64,000 nt of DNA from Sphagnum magellanicum (taxonomy: Eukaryota; Streptophyta; Sphagnopsida; Sphagnales; Sphagnaceae), in the NCBI GenBank assembly GCA_021904315.1, contig CM038918.1, positions 17,933,349 to 17,997,348 of the forward strand, in the 5' to 3' direction. Position 1 is the first letter of the stretch. Each line of letters opens with the position of its first letter. Shown in pieces: positions 1-11,937 of this stretch. A program made the translations under genes and the position numbers. The notes below the pieces were generated by a model. The model was not told where the DNA came from and ran no database searches. It saw only the letters and a program-made list of their open reading frames with translations.

Positions 1-2138
1 TAAAACAATAATTTTCTAAATTTGTGGTTAAATTCGGATTGTCAACTTGAAGAAGAAGACGTCTATTAAATAAATTTGCAACACATATACACTAAATATA
101 TAATAATGGACTTTTGAAGTTGAAAAATATGGACTAGTTTGTTATTTGTGCCTCTATATACATGCATTATTGTGTATGAATTTTATTTGGGATATATTAT
201 ATGGACTCAATTTATGATATTTTAAAACAAAAAGAACATGTGTGCAAAAAAATTGTTAAAAAACATTTAACCAAAAATGAGTTATGGACTTTTGAATGGG
301 CTAAAATGAACCATATTTTCATAAGTCCATGTCATAATCATTTTTGTATGAATTTCAATTTTTCTTTTCTCAACATGTACATAAAAAATGTGTTTAGAAT
401 GGTTATTTTCCGTATAGGTTTTTTAGTTCATTAAACACTATGTAATTCCCACTAAATTAATAACATCGAAATAGATTGCCATTTAACACTACCTTATGGA
501 CTTTTAGAAAGTGGAACATCCACCGAAATGAACCATCTTAGAGTGCATACACCTCCATTCAATTGATTTGGGATTTGAAAATAAAATTAATTCTATAAAC
601 CATGAATAAGCAATTAATTTGTAATTGTGTCTTTATGTAAATGTACACCAATAATTTTATAAAGGTTACTTAAAACACCCTATTTGATAATAGTACAACA
701 TTTTTCATTAATTTTATTTTTTCATTTTATTTTTTAGAATGATAAAAACAACACTTACCCAACTACATATTTGATGAAAGAACATTTTGTAACCTAAAAA
801 GATCATAATCATCAACATTATAATAACATGATGTACTACCAAATGTTTATGTATCATCTAATATAAACTTCATGATTTGAAAACAAATTGAAATATTTGA
901 TGTGGAAGATTATTCTTGATGGTTGTATCTTTGTATATGCAAAATTTCATGGAAAATTTCTCACTAAAATTAGTTTTTTTAGTCCTTTTATTACATTTCA
1001 ATGTTTATGATGCACAATTACAAGTTTAAAATGTACTCCAATGGACAATTGAATTGTTGATATGTGCACCAATTTCACAACATTATGAAAGTTTAAGATA
1101 TTACCCACCTTTCATTGCATATTTTGATCAAAATCCCTTTTCCAACTATTTATAAAAATACATTTAAAAAATGTGTTCTAATGAAAATTGTCAAAATGTG
1201 ATTACTTTTTGTACACAAGGTACCATGGAAACACCCTTTGATCAATTTTCCAATGTTAACATCCTAAGCTAATCTCATATGAAAAATAAACAGTTGAAAA
1301 GAATAAAAGTTCAAGGCTTCTTCCAAGGTTACTACAACTTCAACACCTTTAGGCATTCTAAAATATATTCGTGGATAGAAACAAACACAAATTAATGCAA
1401 CTTTCCCTTGTGTTTTAATTGTTTTCCAATAGCTATGTTGTTATAGATTATCATTAACAAAGTAAGGTGATGTGAGCAAGCTCAACAATGAGAACCCAAT
1501 AACAAAATGATTTTAATTAAAAGGCATGAGCATGGTAAAATATGCCAATCAAACACACTTGCTACTTTTCTCGAAAATATCCATAAAATATACCTTAATA
1601 TATTGAAATCATAAATATTATTAAATCAATGATCAACAAGTAAAAGTTTTTTTACTTCATTGCATAATATTGAAGAACCACATGTTTCAATATGCATTTA
1701 AGTACATTTTTTGAGATGTAAGTACTAGAAAGTACGTGTCATAGTTTTGCAAAATAGAGTTATAAATACATGAAAGTAAAACATCAAGTAGAATTATTGT
1801 ACTTTCAAGTTGATAAAGACCTAATGTGTATGAATATAATTTCAACTTTTCATATTATAGTCATAATCTATCAAAGTTATAATATAAAAGTATATGAAAA
1901 AATTTGAACAACCATCCAATTTAAAACATATTCTTCAACCATTTTTCTTTTATAGAATTTTTTAAAAACTTTATGTTCAACTTATAATAAACTCAATGAA
2001 ATGCTCTATGATTTTGAAATGAAATTTAAATAAATTTTAAATATCTTTTTGAATTTGAATGTTCAAAAGAGATTTTTTTGAAATTAATTTTTTTTAAGAC
2101 TACTTTTTTTGACATTTATTATCATGCTTGGACCCTAA
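1..2138. other. AT-rich intergenic spacer, no gene seen
   Basis: Very AT-rich DNA with many A and T runs. The only open frame above 60 codons, 201-434 on the plus strand, is low-complexity and resembles no family I know. No terminal repeats or RNA genes are visible. Confidence 0.6.
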
Positions 2139-2404
2139 TGCAAAGAACGAAGCTTACTATGACCTCTAAAGTGTTGAACCTAAACACAAGGCTCAAAAGA
2201 CTCGTCTAAAAGGAAGGTGAGAATTCAACCCCTACCGATTTATGTGCTACTATTTCTTCCACCCCACTCCGTGAAAGGAAGTCTCGATTCCATTATTGGG
2301 GCTGTGATCAATTATGTATGACAACTTGTGAACGGTATGAATGTTTTTTGCACATGACTGACTGTCAGATGGTGTCACATTTCAAGCCCTTGAGATTTTT
2401 GTAT
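2139..2404 (+). repeat. Dispersed repeat, copy 1 (uninterrupted)
   Basis: About 265 bp that match, in the same orientation, 11092-11339 followed by 11947-11965. Shared words include AATGCAAAGAAC at the left edge and TGACTGACTGTCAGATGG near the right. Copy 1 runs straight through the point where copy 2 carries a 598-bp insertion, so it is a related empty site. Both copies can be read in one frame from an ATGACCTCTAAA start for about 68 codons with no indel; copy 1 has one in-frame TAA. I do not recognise the predicted peptide. It may instead be a duplicated promoter fragment, since copy 2 lies ~170 bp upstream of the ROCO gene start. Confidence 0.8.
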
Positions 2405-3059
2405 CGACTTTTTATTTTCTTTGTGTTTGAGAAAAAGAAAAAAAAAGACAACACCATGACCTTCTTTTTTTGTCTAAGAAGAAGATGATGGCACAATAAC
2501 GTGCCATTGTTTTTTTCTTTGGTGGTGTTAAGGTTTAATTTGGTGGTTTTTGGGTAGTTTATAAGGTTTAGGGCACAGCAAAGGAAGAGTTTGTTGCAAA
2601 TGCAGTTTAGGTTGAAATACAATGTTGCCATTTGTACATTGTTCGTCATGCATCAAAGGCTACATATGTAGCAACTTCTTACCGAGCTAAACATAAAAAT
2701 GTAAATAATGATATGGTTTAGGGTTTTCATTTTATATAATCAATTAGGTTTTTTCAACCTTTTCATTTTTTGGATTATTCAATTTTTGAACTTTGATCCT
2801 TTGATATATTATAAAGAACCATTTTTTTCATTATGTTATTTAGTAGTTTTTTGATCCACCCATATTTGTACATCTTTTATCAATATAATATTTTCATCTA
2901 GTCACACTTATTTGATGGGTATATGGTTAATTATATGTGTCTTCTTTTTCATAATCTTCTTAGTACTTTAGATGTAAGAATCAAAATTTAAATAGGCCCA
3001 TATGAATATATAACTTTAATTTGTCTAGGGTTTACAAATATCAAAATGAACATTGTGCA

Positions 3060-3330
3060 ATACCTACATCCTTTCTATTATAATTTCCATAAGGTCATTT
3101 CAAATATGCAATACTCACATATAGGTCTTGTAAATAGTTGCTGGTTTTTTTACATCAATTACAATACCCACATATAGTTTTTGTAAATAGTTGCTGGTTT
3201 TTTTAAAATTCATTATAATACTCACACATAGGTCTAGTAATTGATTTTTTTAACATCCATTATAGTATCCACATATAGGTCTATAAATAGTTGTTGATTT
3301 TTAACATCTTTTGCCATACTTGCATATAAA
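3060..3330. repeat. Degenerate tandem repeat array A
   Basis: Four to five irregular units, spaced about 45-63 bp, each with a core like AATACCCACATATAGG followed by GTAAATAGTTG and a T run. Cores lie near 3110, 3173, 3218 and 3273. The core is close to the reverse complement of the TGTGGGTATTG core of the next array. Confidence 0.7.
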
Positions 3331-3689
3331 TTTCCATTGTAATATTTATGGGACTCATATGACAAAATAATTTAATCTAAGTATCAACAAATAATGTCAT
3401 AATTAAGGAAATATTATTTAAAAATTAGATAATATAAATGATTAATTATCATATTTTTAAAATCATTCACAAAATATTAATTAATTGATTATTTGGATTG
3501 AACCTTAATTATTCAAATAATTAAAATTTAGATCTCAAAATCAAATCAATAATTTGATATTTAATTTATTATCTTAATTATATTTTTTATGTTGATAAGT
3601 TATTCAAATCATGATTTTAAAATAATTATTCATGATAATTAATTGTTATAAAATTGATTTAAGTATATAAAGAGACATATTTTGGATAC

Positions 3690-4490
3690 CCAAACCATTT
3701 ATTTTGAAGTGACCTTACATGTGGGTATTGCATTTAAGGTTGATTATTCACCTAAGGTTGTTTAAATCACTTATGGATTATTTTAAAATGAACTTGCATG
3801 TAAGTATTCCATATAAACTTTGCTTTTCATTGAGAGGTCACTCAAACTACATTCTAGTTATTTCGAAATGACGTTACATGTGGGAATTTCATTTAAGGTT
3901 GGGTTTACACCTCAGGTTATCTAAATCACCTAATGGTTATATCGAACGAACTTGAATACGGGTATTGCATTTAGAGAAATGTAAAAAAAATGTATATCTT
4001 TTACCATTGGTAATATTTCCAAGTTAAGTTCTTTCAATTTCCTTTAAAATATATAAAATGACATTACATTATTTTACATATGTTTAAGCCCTAAAAATTC
4101 TGCCCAAAATGCACCTTATATTTATTTTAATTATTATAAACTTGAAAAAAAAAAGTTAATTAATTTATATGTCTTAAATTCTACACCTAAACCATAAATG
4201 CAGGTATTGCATTTAAGGTGGGATCTTCATATAAAGAACCTTAAACCCCACATGCGTACTTTCGGAGTGACCCTAAATGCAGGTATTACATTTAGGGTAA
4301 GATCTTCATATAAAGAAAGCTTAAACCCTACATGCGTCCTTTTGGAGTGACCCAAAGTGCAGGTATTACATTTAGGGTTGGGTTATTTCAAAGTGATTTT
4401 GCATATGCATATTGTGTTTAGCGTCAGGTCTTCACTTAAAGGTATCCAAACCATTTAGATGGGTTTTTTTGAAACGTGGGTATTACATTT
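3690..4490. repeat. Degenerate ~80-bp tandem array B
   Basis: A core like ATGTGGGTATTGCATTTAAGG recurs near 3717, 3796, 3875, 3954, 4197, 4276, 4357 and 4472. The spacing is close to 80 bp or a multiple of it (3954 to 4197 is about three units). Units also share a GGTTT...CACCT...AAATCAC segment. This looks like an old satellite-type array of roughly ten monomers, several of them badly decayed. Some units contain TTTAGGG-like words, but not in the regular order of a telomere repeat. Confidence 0.7.
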
Positions 4491-4531
4491 AAGTTTGTTT
4501 TTTCATTTCAACTTCAAATACGCGAACTTAT

Positions 4532-4660
4532 ACTTACTTTTACCAACTAAAATTTTGGGGTTTCGTTGCAATACCTACACCCGTACTTACTTTTACCAAC
4601 TGGAATTTTGGGGCATAATTTCAATACTTGCACTTGTACTTACTTTTACCAAACCCTAAC
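4532..4660. repeat. 53-bp tandem repeat, ~2.4 copies
   Basis: ACTTACTTTTACCAACT recurs at 4532 and 4585 and partly at 4638, an exact 53-bp period. Each unit also carries AATTTTGGGG and a CAATACCTACACC-like core related to arrays A and B. The short plus-strand ORF 4459-4659 runs through it and is not a credible gene. Confidence 0.8.
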
Positions 4661-5064
4661 AAAAAAAAGTCTTAGTGATATATGCCCTAAACCTAAAAAA
4701 TTATACAAGCTATACAAATCATATAATGCAAAATAAAAAAATTTGAAAAAACATAGGAAAAAAATTAAAAACCAAAATTCAACGGTTTTAAACCATAAAT
4801 ATTTCTTAATTGAAAGAAAATACATTAATCTTTAAAAATAATCAAATAAATTTCATATAAAACCAAAAGAGAAGATAAGTCTTTTATTTTGTCTAATATT
4901 TCCAACCTAATTTTTCCACTCTTTTTGAAAAAGATATAAAATGCAATTGTATTACTTCACATATTTGTAAACCCTAAAATTTTCCCCCCAAATTTAGCCT
5001 ACTTTAGATTAATTACTATACATTTGTGAAAAACTTATTAATTAATTTGTGTTTCAACCCTAAA

Positions 5065-5235
5065 CCTAATGGTTAAGTTAGTAGGGTATGTAATTAATAG
5101 AGTAGTTAGGTTAGTAGGGTAGGTGGTTAGTACAATAGTTAGGTCAGTAGGATAATTAGTTATTAGGGTAGCTATGTCAATAGGTTGGTGCAATACTTAT
5201 GGGGGTAGGAAAGTGAGCAGGGTAGCTATGTGTGA
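5065..5235. repeat. GTTAGTAGGGTA low-complexity tract
   Basis: Imperfect reiteration of a GTTAGTAGGGTA-like word over about 170 bp, lying beyond the 3' end of the ROCO gene. No function is evident. Confidence 0.6.
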
Positions 5236-6017
5236 GGTCAGGTCCAAGAAAAACGGCCAAGAACAAAAACAAAAAAAAAAAAGTACAGTGGTCAGCAGCA
5301 AAAAGAAATCGACTGTGATGAGCCCCATCCGGCGTCGAATGAAAAAACGCAACCCATCCAGTGGACAGAACGATCAACTGGTGCATTGGTGGCTGTTAAT
5401 TCACTCTGGCTGTAGGAACCAAGAAAGGCAGAAAACAATACGTGCCAAATCCATCAACCTACCCAAAAACTTTAAACTTGCAGGGACTGTAAACAACAAC
5501 CAAATCCTTGAATACATCATCGAGTAAAGATCATTTCCAGTAGGTAACACTGGATTGGAGTCAACTAAATGATGCTCTTTCGACACTGCACATCGTTTGA
5601 CAGTTTCAATTTTTGGAACCCACAAACAATTTGCAACTGTGCCATGTGCGTTTTATAATTATCCTTGAATAAGAGTTCTTTCCAGTCCACTATCTTTATC
5701 CAAAGAATTCTTACTTTGCTTGGTCTTATTGTTTTGGTTCCAAGGGTCAGTTCATAAGGGACAGTCAAGTAGTGTGGGAAACAAATAATACAAGCGTCAT
5801 TATATGGAGTCTGCTATCAACAGAGAACCTCCACTGCCTGTAGTGTTCCATGTATGCTAAGATATAATCCATCACTCCTTGTAGCCCATAAGTTACAATG
5901 GAAGCAATTGTGTGGGGAAGAAAGAACAGTTTCACATTACTTTGTTCTGCTTGTACTGTTCTTGCCCACATCCCAAGTTCTAATAATACAACAGTGAAAG
6001 CCAGCATGTTGTAAACC
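5236..6017 (-). other. 3' flank / probable 3' UTR of the ROCO-like gene
   Basis: This stretch is less AT-rich than the spacer to its left and directly follows the ROCO stop codon on the minus strand. It holds small minus-strand ORFs, including an 80-codon one at 5765-6007 whose ATG starts about 10 nt after the stop and which encodes hydrophobic segments. None resembles a known family. Most likely it is 3' UTR. Confidence 0.4.
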
Positions 6018-9000
6018 TCATGTCAATTGTTGCTTTCCCTTAGATCTTGTGTCAACACTGTCCTCACTAATCAGTCTAAGGGACTTGCTTTTCAATCCCA
6101 ATGTCACATGCATGCCGCACACCCATGCCACTTGGCCCTGGTGTTGTCCAGAATACATAACCTTGTGCAAATCAAAAGTTTGTCCAATGTCAGGGACACA
6201 CTTCAGGGTATCCACCAACCATTTGTCAGCAACTTCCTGATGTTTACTTGATCCATTGGTTGGATTATAGATTGTGGTAGCAAGCCGGTCTGGAAGTACT
6301 TGCGAAGTGGCATGGAGAATCCCAGAGCCAAGTGTCAACATGGGAACTTGTGAAGCAAGCCTAACTGTAAGTTGTGCTCCAACCTTGAGAAGAATGGACA
6401 ATACTTGCAACCCTTTCTCAAGAAGAGGTCGGATCCTGTGGAATGTCTCACTTTCAAGCTTCACATTCAACCCCTTTTGTCCCTCCACATCATGAAATCC
6501 ATGAATGTGTTCGCACATCAAGTGCAATTGTGCATGGTGCAACCTAGGTACAATGTCACCAGTTAGCAATTTTCCAAATGCGGTCATGCCCTCCTTTTGA
6601 ATGAAATAAACAATCCGTGGGAATCTTCGTTGCTGCAATTGCACTGTGAACTCCATCAAGGCATCCAATTTTCTGTTCAACTCCTGTTGCAACTCATTTT
6701 CAACCTTTTTCATTTGTGCAAATTCTTCTTTGAATGCTTCAATTATTCTTTCCCCCACAACTTCTTGATTTTTGATAATTCTATTCTCAAGAGCTTCTAG
6801 AAGTTCTTTTAAATACTTCATACTGTCCTCAATGTTTACCAAGGTGGAGTCGTGAAAACCTGATGGAATGCGTCTCAAAACATTGGAATGCACATGAAAA
6901 TTGCTAGAAGAGGCTACATGTTCCTCATGGTCTTTGGTGGTTGACTCTTTAACAACCCTGAAAATAGAAGAAACTTCTTCCAATTGGGATCTCCGCCATT
7001 CCATAAAAGCAGTTGTTTCTTTCTCCCCTAGCAACTTGACAATAGGATCGTAGCTTGTCTCAAGGACAACTATTTCCTGGCCATTGGTCCCTTGTCCCAC
7101 CACATGCCTCCAAGTGTAGGAGTGCTTCATAGCATCATCACAACCGCGCATGAACAGTTCTTGTTTCAATGTTTCCATTGTCACCACTTGATCTTTCCTG
7201 AGTAGTCCACCACAATAATCCAATGAGGACATGAGATTGCAAGCAACAACTTTAAGATGACAAATTATTTCCTTTCAAGGTAAAAGCAATTCAATTAAAA
7301 GGTTCTTAGAAAGCTTTTATTTAGTGTCCAATGAAATTATCATAGATCATGACATCACAAACTATACAAGCTTAAAACATATATATTTTTTGCATTCTTC
7401 TTGCGAATATTTTTTGCTTAATAAGATTTTGAATCTTGTATTTTTTATTTTACAAACCATTTATCAACAAACTTTTTTCCAATGCCATAAATTTGAATGG
7501 TTAATACACTATTTTTGTAACAATTGGTTTCAAGAACAAGTAATGTTATTCAATGGCCCATGTTGACATTAACCAAAAGAAATAATGGGCATATATTGAT
7601 TTGAAAAGCTTCATGTAATTAATAGTCAAGAATAAAAGTATTTCCACGATCACATTATGAGTTGCTAGCACGTTTGAATATAATGGACAACTACATCAAT
7701 CTGTGACAAACAAAAGGTTACAATAAACTTGATAAGATTAACCATCAAGTGTAAGTGCAAAACACACCTATATTTCAACAAAGTCAATTCTTGTACACAT
7801 TGCGGTCGCAATATGCTTTGAACAAGCCAAACACCTCGACATTTCTGAGTGGTCTCATGTATGACTTTCACAATGTCTTTTTCAATGATCTCCACAGTCT
7901 TGTCATGGTTCCAAGAAGAGCGAACTAACACGTCAATGTAGTAGCCAACATTGCCACTACTTTCCACAAAGACATCAATGCCCTGGAAGTTGAGAGTGAT
8001 CAAACCCTTGTTGAGTTTGAAATCAGCACTCAATATGCCGTCTCTGATGAATGAGTTGTGCAACGCCACCTTCCCAAAAAAAACACAAGTCAACATTTGA
8101 CATCAATCCTTGATTTTCTCACTATTTTTCTTAATTGCAATGTCATCATGTCACTAACAACAAACTGCTCGCCATCCATTGACAAAATTACAAATATTAA
8201 CAAATATTGAACAAGTTTCATAACAAATTGTTATTCTGAAAAAACACAAATTTCGCCAACTAAATCATTTTAAATAATGTGCAACCATGTTGATGCCTTA
8301 CTTGGAGTCGAGGGAAGAATCCTGGAGTGAGGAAGGTTCGAATGTGATCTTTGCATTCAAGCCTACGGCCCAAAAAAACCCACTTTGGATTTTGTTCTTG
8401 AGAAGGAGGCCATGTCAATTCATGGCTGCCTTCAACAATGTTTTCTCTCTCAGTAATAGAAAAATTAGCATCCAATAAGGTGGGAATGTAAATGCCAGCA
8501 TCCAAGTTGCCAGGATCTCGTTCATAACAAATATCCAAATTAAGCATCAAGTGCATGAGATCATTAGGTTGCAGATGGATACCCACTTTGGAGGGAGTAT
8601 TTCTACTGGCCCTTGACAAGGATTGTGCCAATATGCGTTCCATGTAAGCTTTAGAGGCAAACCCATTGTCAATTTCATGTGGGATGCCTTTAAAATTGAT
8701 GAGAAACCCCATTAGATCATGACAGAACCAATTTGGATTGACAACAACAAATTCCAAACCTTCAAAATATATTATATCTCCTGTATCATGCAGATTTGCA
8801 GCTATTGCTTTCTGCCTCTTCAACACAACATTAGGTTCAACACGTTCTTGTTCATTGTTTCCTTGGGTTATAGTTGGCACTTCTTGAATGCAAAGGTCAC
8901 AAAAGGTGTTCCATTTTATCAAACAATCTTTAGCTCGATTAGCAAGTGCACGACACATGATTGCACACTCAGCAAATACCTTTGGCATCCTTTTCAACAA

Positions 9001-10920
9001 TTGTTGCGAGTTTTCAAACACAAAATCAAGCACTGGTCGCACATCATTTGTAGATCGAGCATTTAGTGCATAGATAGTAGGAGAAATGTTCACAATATCT
9101 TTGAATGTTGTTCGTGCATTTTGAACTTCTTGTTCTGCCCACTCAACAAGGCCACCATGTAAGTCTTTGTCAGCATGTGTCAAGATGACAGTCAATTGAG
9201 GTGGGAAAGCAATTGATGTTGGAGTGTTTGATGCTATGAATCGGAGCCAATAATTAAGTTCTTCCTTGAGCACTTCGGGCTCCTTGCGGGATCGATTTTT
9301 TTCACCCACATGCATCTCCCTCGTAGGGTCAAATAAGAACAAGAAAGAACAAGGATTGACAACATCACCAAACTTGGGCATCATATAATCGTGGAAGGCA
9401 TGGTATTCTTCTTGCCCAGCAAGATCCCATATGGACACAACAATATCACTATCCTGCACCAAAGAGATTTCAATGCCTCTGGTGCGCTCGTCTTGATTTC
9501 GATGAAACAAAATGCCCTTGTTTCGATCTCGCGCCAAAGACGTGCTGAGTGAAAAAAGGGGCATACAAGCCAGATGCTTTGAATGGTTTAGAGCATGACT
9601 CCTCATCAATGATTGTCGCAATGCTGTTTTCCCTGCAAACAGATCCCAAGTTATGCTCAATTCTTCAACATATTTGCCACTTGCATGCCATCTAGACAGA
9701 TTTCCTAAATATAACTAGGCAAGTAAAAAGAAAAAGAAATGGATATCTAATAGAATGGCCTCTCCATGGCAACTCGCTTAATACCCGCCCTTGCCGGTCA
9801 AAATTTGTTCAAAGAATATAACGTGAGACTTGATCTAGTAGGGTAGATGTGAGCGACACTTGCCTGCTCGTGGAGAGCCACAAAGGAACACTCTGGCACC
9901 TGTGGAATTGACCAATTGTGTATTCCAATTTCCAAAGGCTTCCCGAAATTTTGCATTCTGTTGGAGCTTCTGCTGAATGGTAATGAACCTAGACTCACTT
10001 TTTGACAATGGAGTGTCCTGCAAGTTCAGATGTAGCCAAGGTTTGGTTTCCAAGCAGTCTAGAATTGCGTCATAGAGATCTTGTCGCTCCTGGACAGCAG
10101 AGCACCCGGACAAGTCAAGCAATCTGAGGGTATTATTTTTTTCAAGTGCTTGAAGCAAAATGACGATGCCTTCTGAAGAGGTTTCAAAACGAAGTCGACC
10201 GTGCCGTGCAAGGAGAACCAACTCTCGTATTGTCCGGTTTGAAGGAAGAATAGTTGCAATAGAATTGACCATGTGCAGAGGAAGAACTAGTCTCAAGGTG
10301 AGCGTCTCATTCGCTTGGTTGTCGGAAGCCTCATTGGGGGAGAAGACGGCTGATAATCCAATTTCCAATTTCTCTAAAACTCCCACCGTGTTCTCAGGAT
10401 ACATGTCCAAGGGCATATCTGGATCTATATACCAACCAGAGAAATTTATAGTTAACTGTTCCAAGAAACTTTGTGATCGCAAGACACCTGCGAGCTCAGT
10501 CAGGAGCTCAGTCAGGTTCCAAAACACTCTGTTTGAACGGACAATAATAATACCCAACCGTTTCAATGTGGAATTTCGCTTTAGCATCATCGTAAAAGAA
10601 CGTGATTCCACAAACTTTGTGCAGACAGTCAAACTTTTTAGGACTTTATTAGATTGCAAAAGCATGCAGAGGTCGTCCACCTTCAATATGTCAAAGCAAA
10701 ACGCTACATCAAGTGATTTCAAAGTTTTGCTTGCACCAAGAGCACCTGCAAATTGTTTCCGAATCTCATCACCTTCGACGAATGCCAAAGATTCTCCAGC
10801 ATTTCCTATTTCCACCTTCAGCGCCTCTAACGTACAGTATGGTGACTTGAGTTCGGCTATCAGTTCCTCAAGGTCAGTTACCTTTCTGATAACCCTCACC
10901 TGGACAGCAGATAGGTCCAT
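6018..10920 (-). CDS. TRN1-like: TORNADO1-like LRR-Roc-COR (ROCO) protein, 4 exons, 1289 aa
   Basis: Predicted ROCO-family protein. Arabidopsis TORNADO1 (about 1380 residues) acts with the tetraspanin TRN2 in leaf and root patterning; a like role here is inference. Coding exons: 9864-10920, 8302-9632, 7768-8069, 6018-7197. All phases fit, and there is no internal stop. Residues ~1-340 are degenerate ribonuclease-inhibitor-type LRRs. The Roc GTPase follows: P-loop GSPRAGKT ~348-355, switch motif DLAGQ ~422-426, and a THAD tetrad ~504-507 where NKxD is usual. A COR-like segment (YFEGLEFVVVNPNWF) starts ~633, and a Glu/Gln/Lys-rich likely coiled coil lies at ~1020-1090. No kinase domain or signal peptide is seen. 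The start is the ATG at 10918-10920; an in-frame TAA lies 39 nt upstream. Intron 1 (9633-9863) begins GCAAGT, a GC-AG intron inside the P-loop. The N-terminus is shorter than TRN1. A conifer-type paralogue with another role is possible. Confidence 0.85.
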
Positions 10921-11339
10921 GTCTTTCACCGAAAGACACAGATCGCAACGGCAGGATCGAGCTTAAAGACTGATGCAAGCCGTGCAGATGGTATGCATGC
11001 TACAAGGCTGCCACAAGTACAAAACAAGCTTGCAAGTCTTGCCTACCTACGACACTCTTTGCGTCCTTCTCTTCTTCACTGACATCCTCACAATGCAAAG
11101 AACCGAGCTTACTATGACCTCTAAAGCATGGAACCTAAACGCAGGGCTCAAAAGACTTGTCTGGAAGGAAGGTGAGAATTCAACCCCTACCGATTTTTGT
11201 GCTACCGTTTCTTCCACCCCACAGCGTGAAAGGAGGTCTCGATTCCATTATTTGGGCTGCAATCAATTATGTATCACAACTTGTGAATGGTATGAATGTT
11301 TTTCACACATGACTGACTGTCAGATGGGGTCAGATTTCG

Positions 11340-11937
11340 GGAAAACATTAAACAGGCCAAAGGAAATGATGGCTGTCAGTATAAAAGTTCTACTGTAATT
11401 TTTTTCTCCAGTCTGCCCATTTGCCCCGTCCATATTTTCTCAAGTGACACCCAGGCATGTTTTGCACTCGTAACCTCATATAATTCGGCATGTTTTGCAC
11501 CTGTAGCGGCACATAACATGCCACGTAATATGTTACATACCCCTTTAAATCCCTAGTGTGTTCATAACGTGCAGAACGTGGACTCAAAACATGCCTCAGC
11601 ATGACAAGGTGAAAACAAACCGGGCACATTACATGCCACGTAATATGTTACATACCCCTTTAAATCCCTAGTGTGTTCATAACGTGCAGAACGTGGACTC
11701 AAAACATGCCTCAGCATGACAAGGTGAAAATAAACCGGGCACATTACATGCCACGTAATATGTTACATACCCCTTAAATCCCTAGTGTGTTCATAACGTG
11801 CAGAACGTGGACTCAAAACATGCCTCAGCATGACAAGGTGAAAATGAACCGGGCAAATAGACAGACTGGAGGAAAAAATCGCAGCAGTACTTTTGTACTG
11901 ACTGCATTCATTTCCTGTGGCCTGTTTAATATTTTCC
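11340..11937. mobile_element. Non-autonomous Mutator-like TIR element, 598 bp
   Basis: The ends are long imperfect inverted repeats: left 11340-11427, right 11851-11937. They begin GGAAAACATTAAACAGGCCA and GGAAAATATTAAACAGGCCA, and I judge about 80% identity over ~88 bp. A perfect 9-bp direct repeat CAGATTTCG flanks them (11331-11339 and 11938-11946). The copy at 2139-2404 provides an unfilled site. Long TIRs with a 9-bp target duplication are typical of Mutator-like elements. There is no transposase; the interior is mainly a 115-bp tandem repeat. ORFs inside are repeat artefacts, because 115 is not a multiple of three. Confidence 0.85.
11511..11856. repeat. 115-bp tandem repeat inside the TIR element, ~3 copies
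   Basis: The word CCACGTAATATGTTACATAC starts at 11521, 11636 and 11751, an exact 115-bp period. The third unit has one T deleted. The units are nearly identical, so the expansion is much younger than the surrounding repeats. Each unit contains a small hairpin, CATGC-CTCA-GCATG. Confidence 0.9.

Noticed and set aside
4190..4400. TTTAGGG-like words suggesting an interstitial telomere
   Set aside because: The words are spaced ~80 bp apart as part of a longer monomer, not head-to-tail 7-bp repeats.
8330..8350. GGTTCGAAT, like a tRNA T-loop
   Set aside because: It lies in ROCO exon 2, and no acceptor, D or anticodon stems can be folded around it.
10160..10966. 268-codon plus-strand ORF
   Set aside because: It is antisense to ROCO exon 1, whose minus-strand frame has LRRs and a P-loop and joins three further exons in phase.
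11390..11744. Two minus-strand ORFs with a shared peptide
   Set aside because: They are translations of the 115-bp tandem repeat inside the TIR element; the period is not a multiple of three and the frames do not continue.
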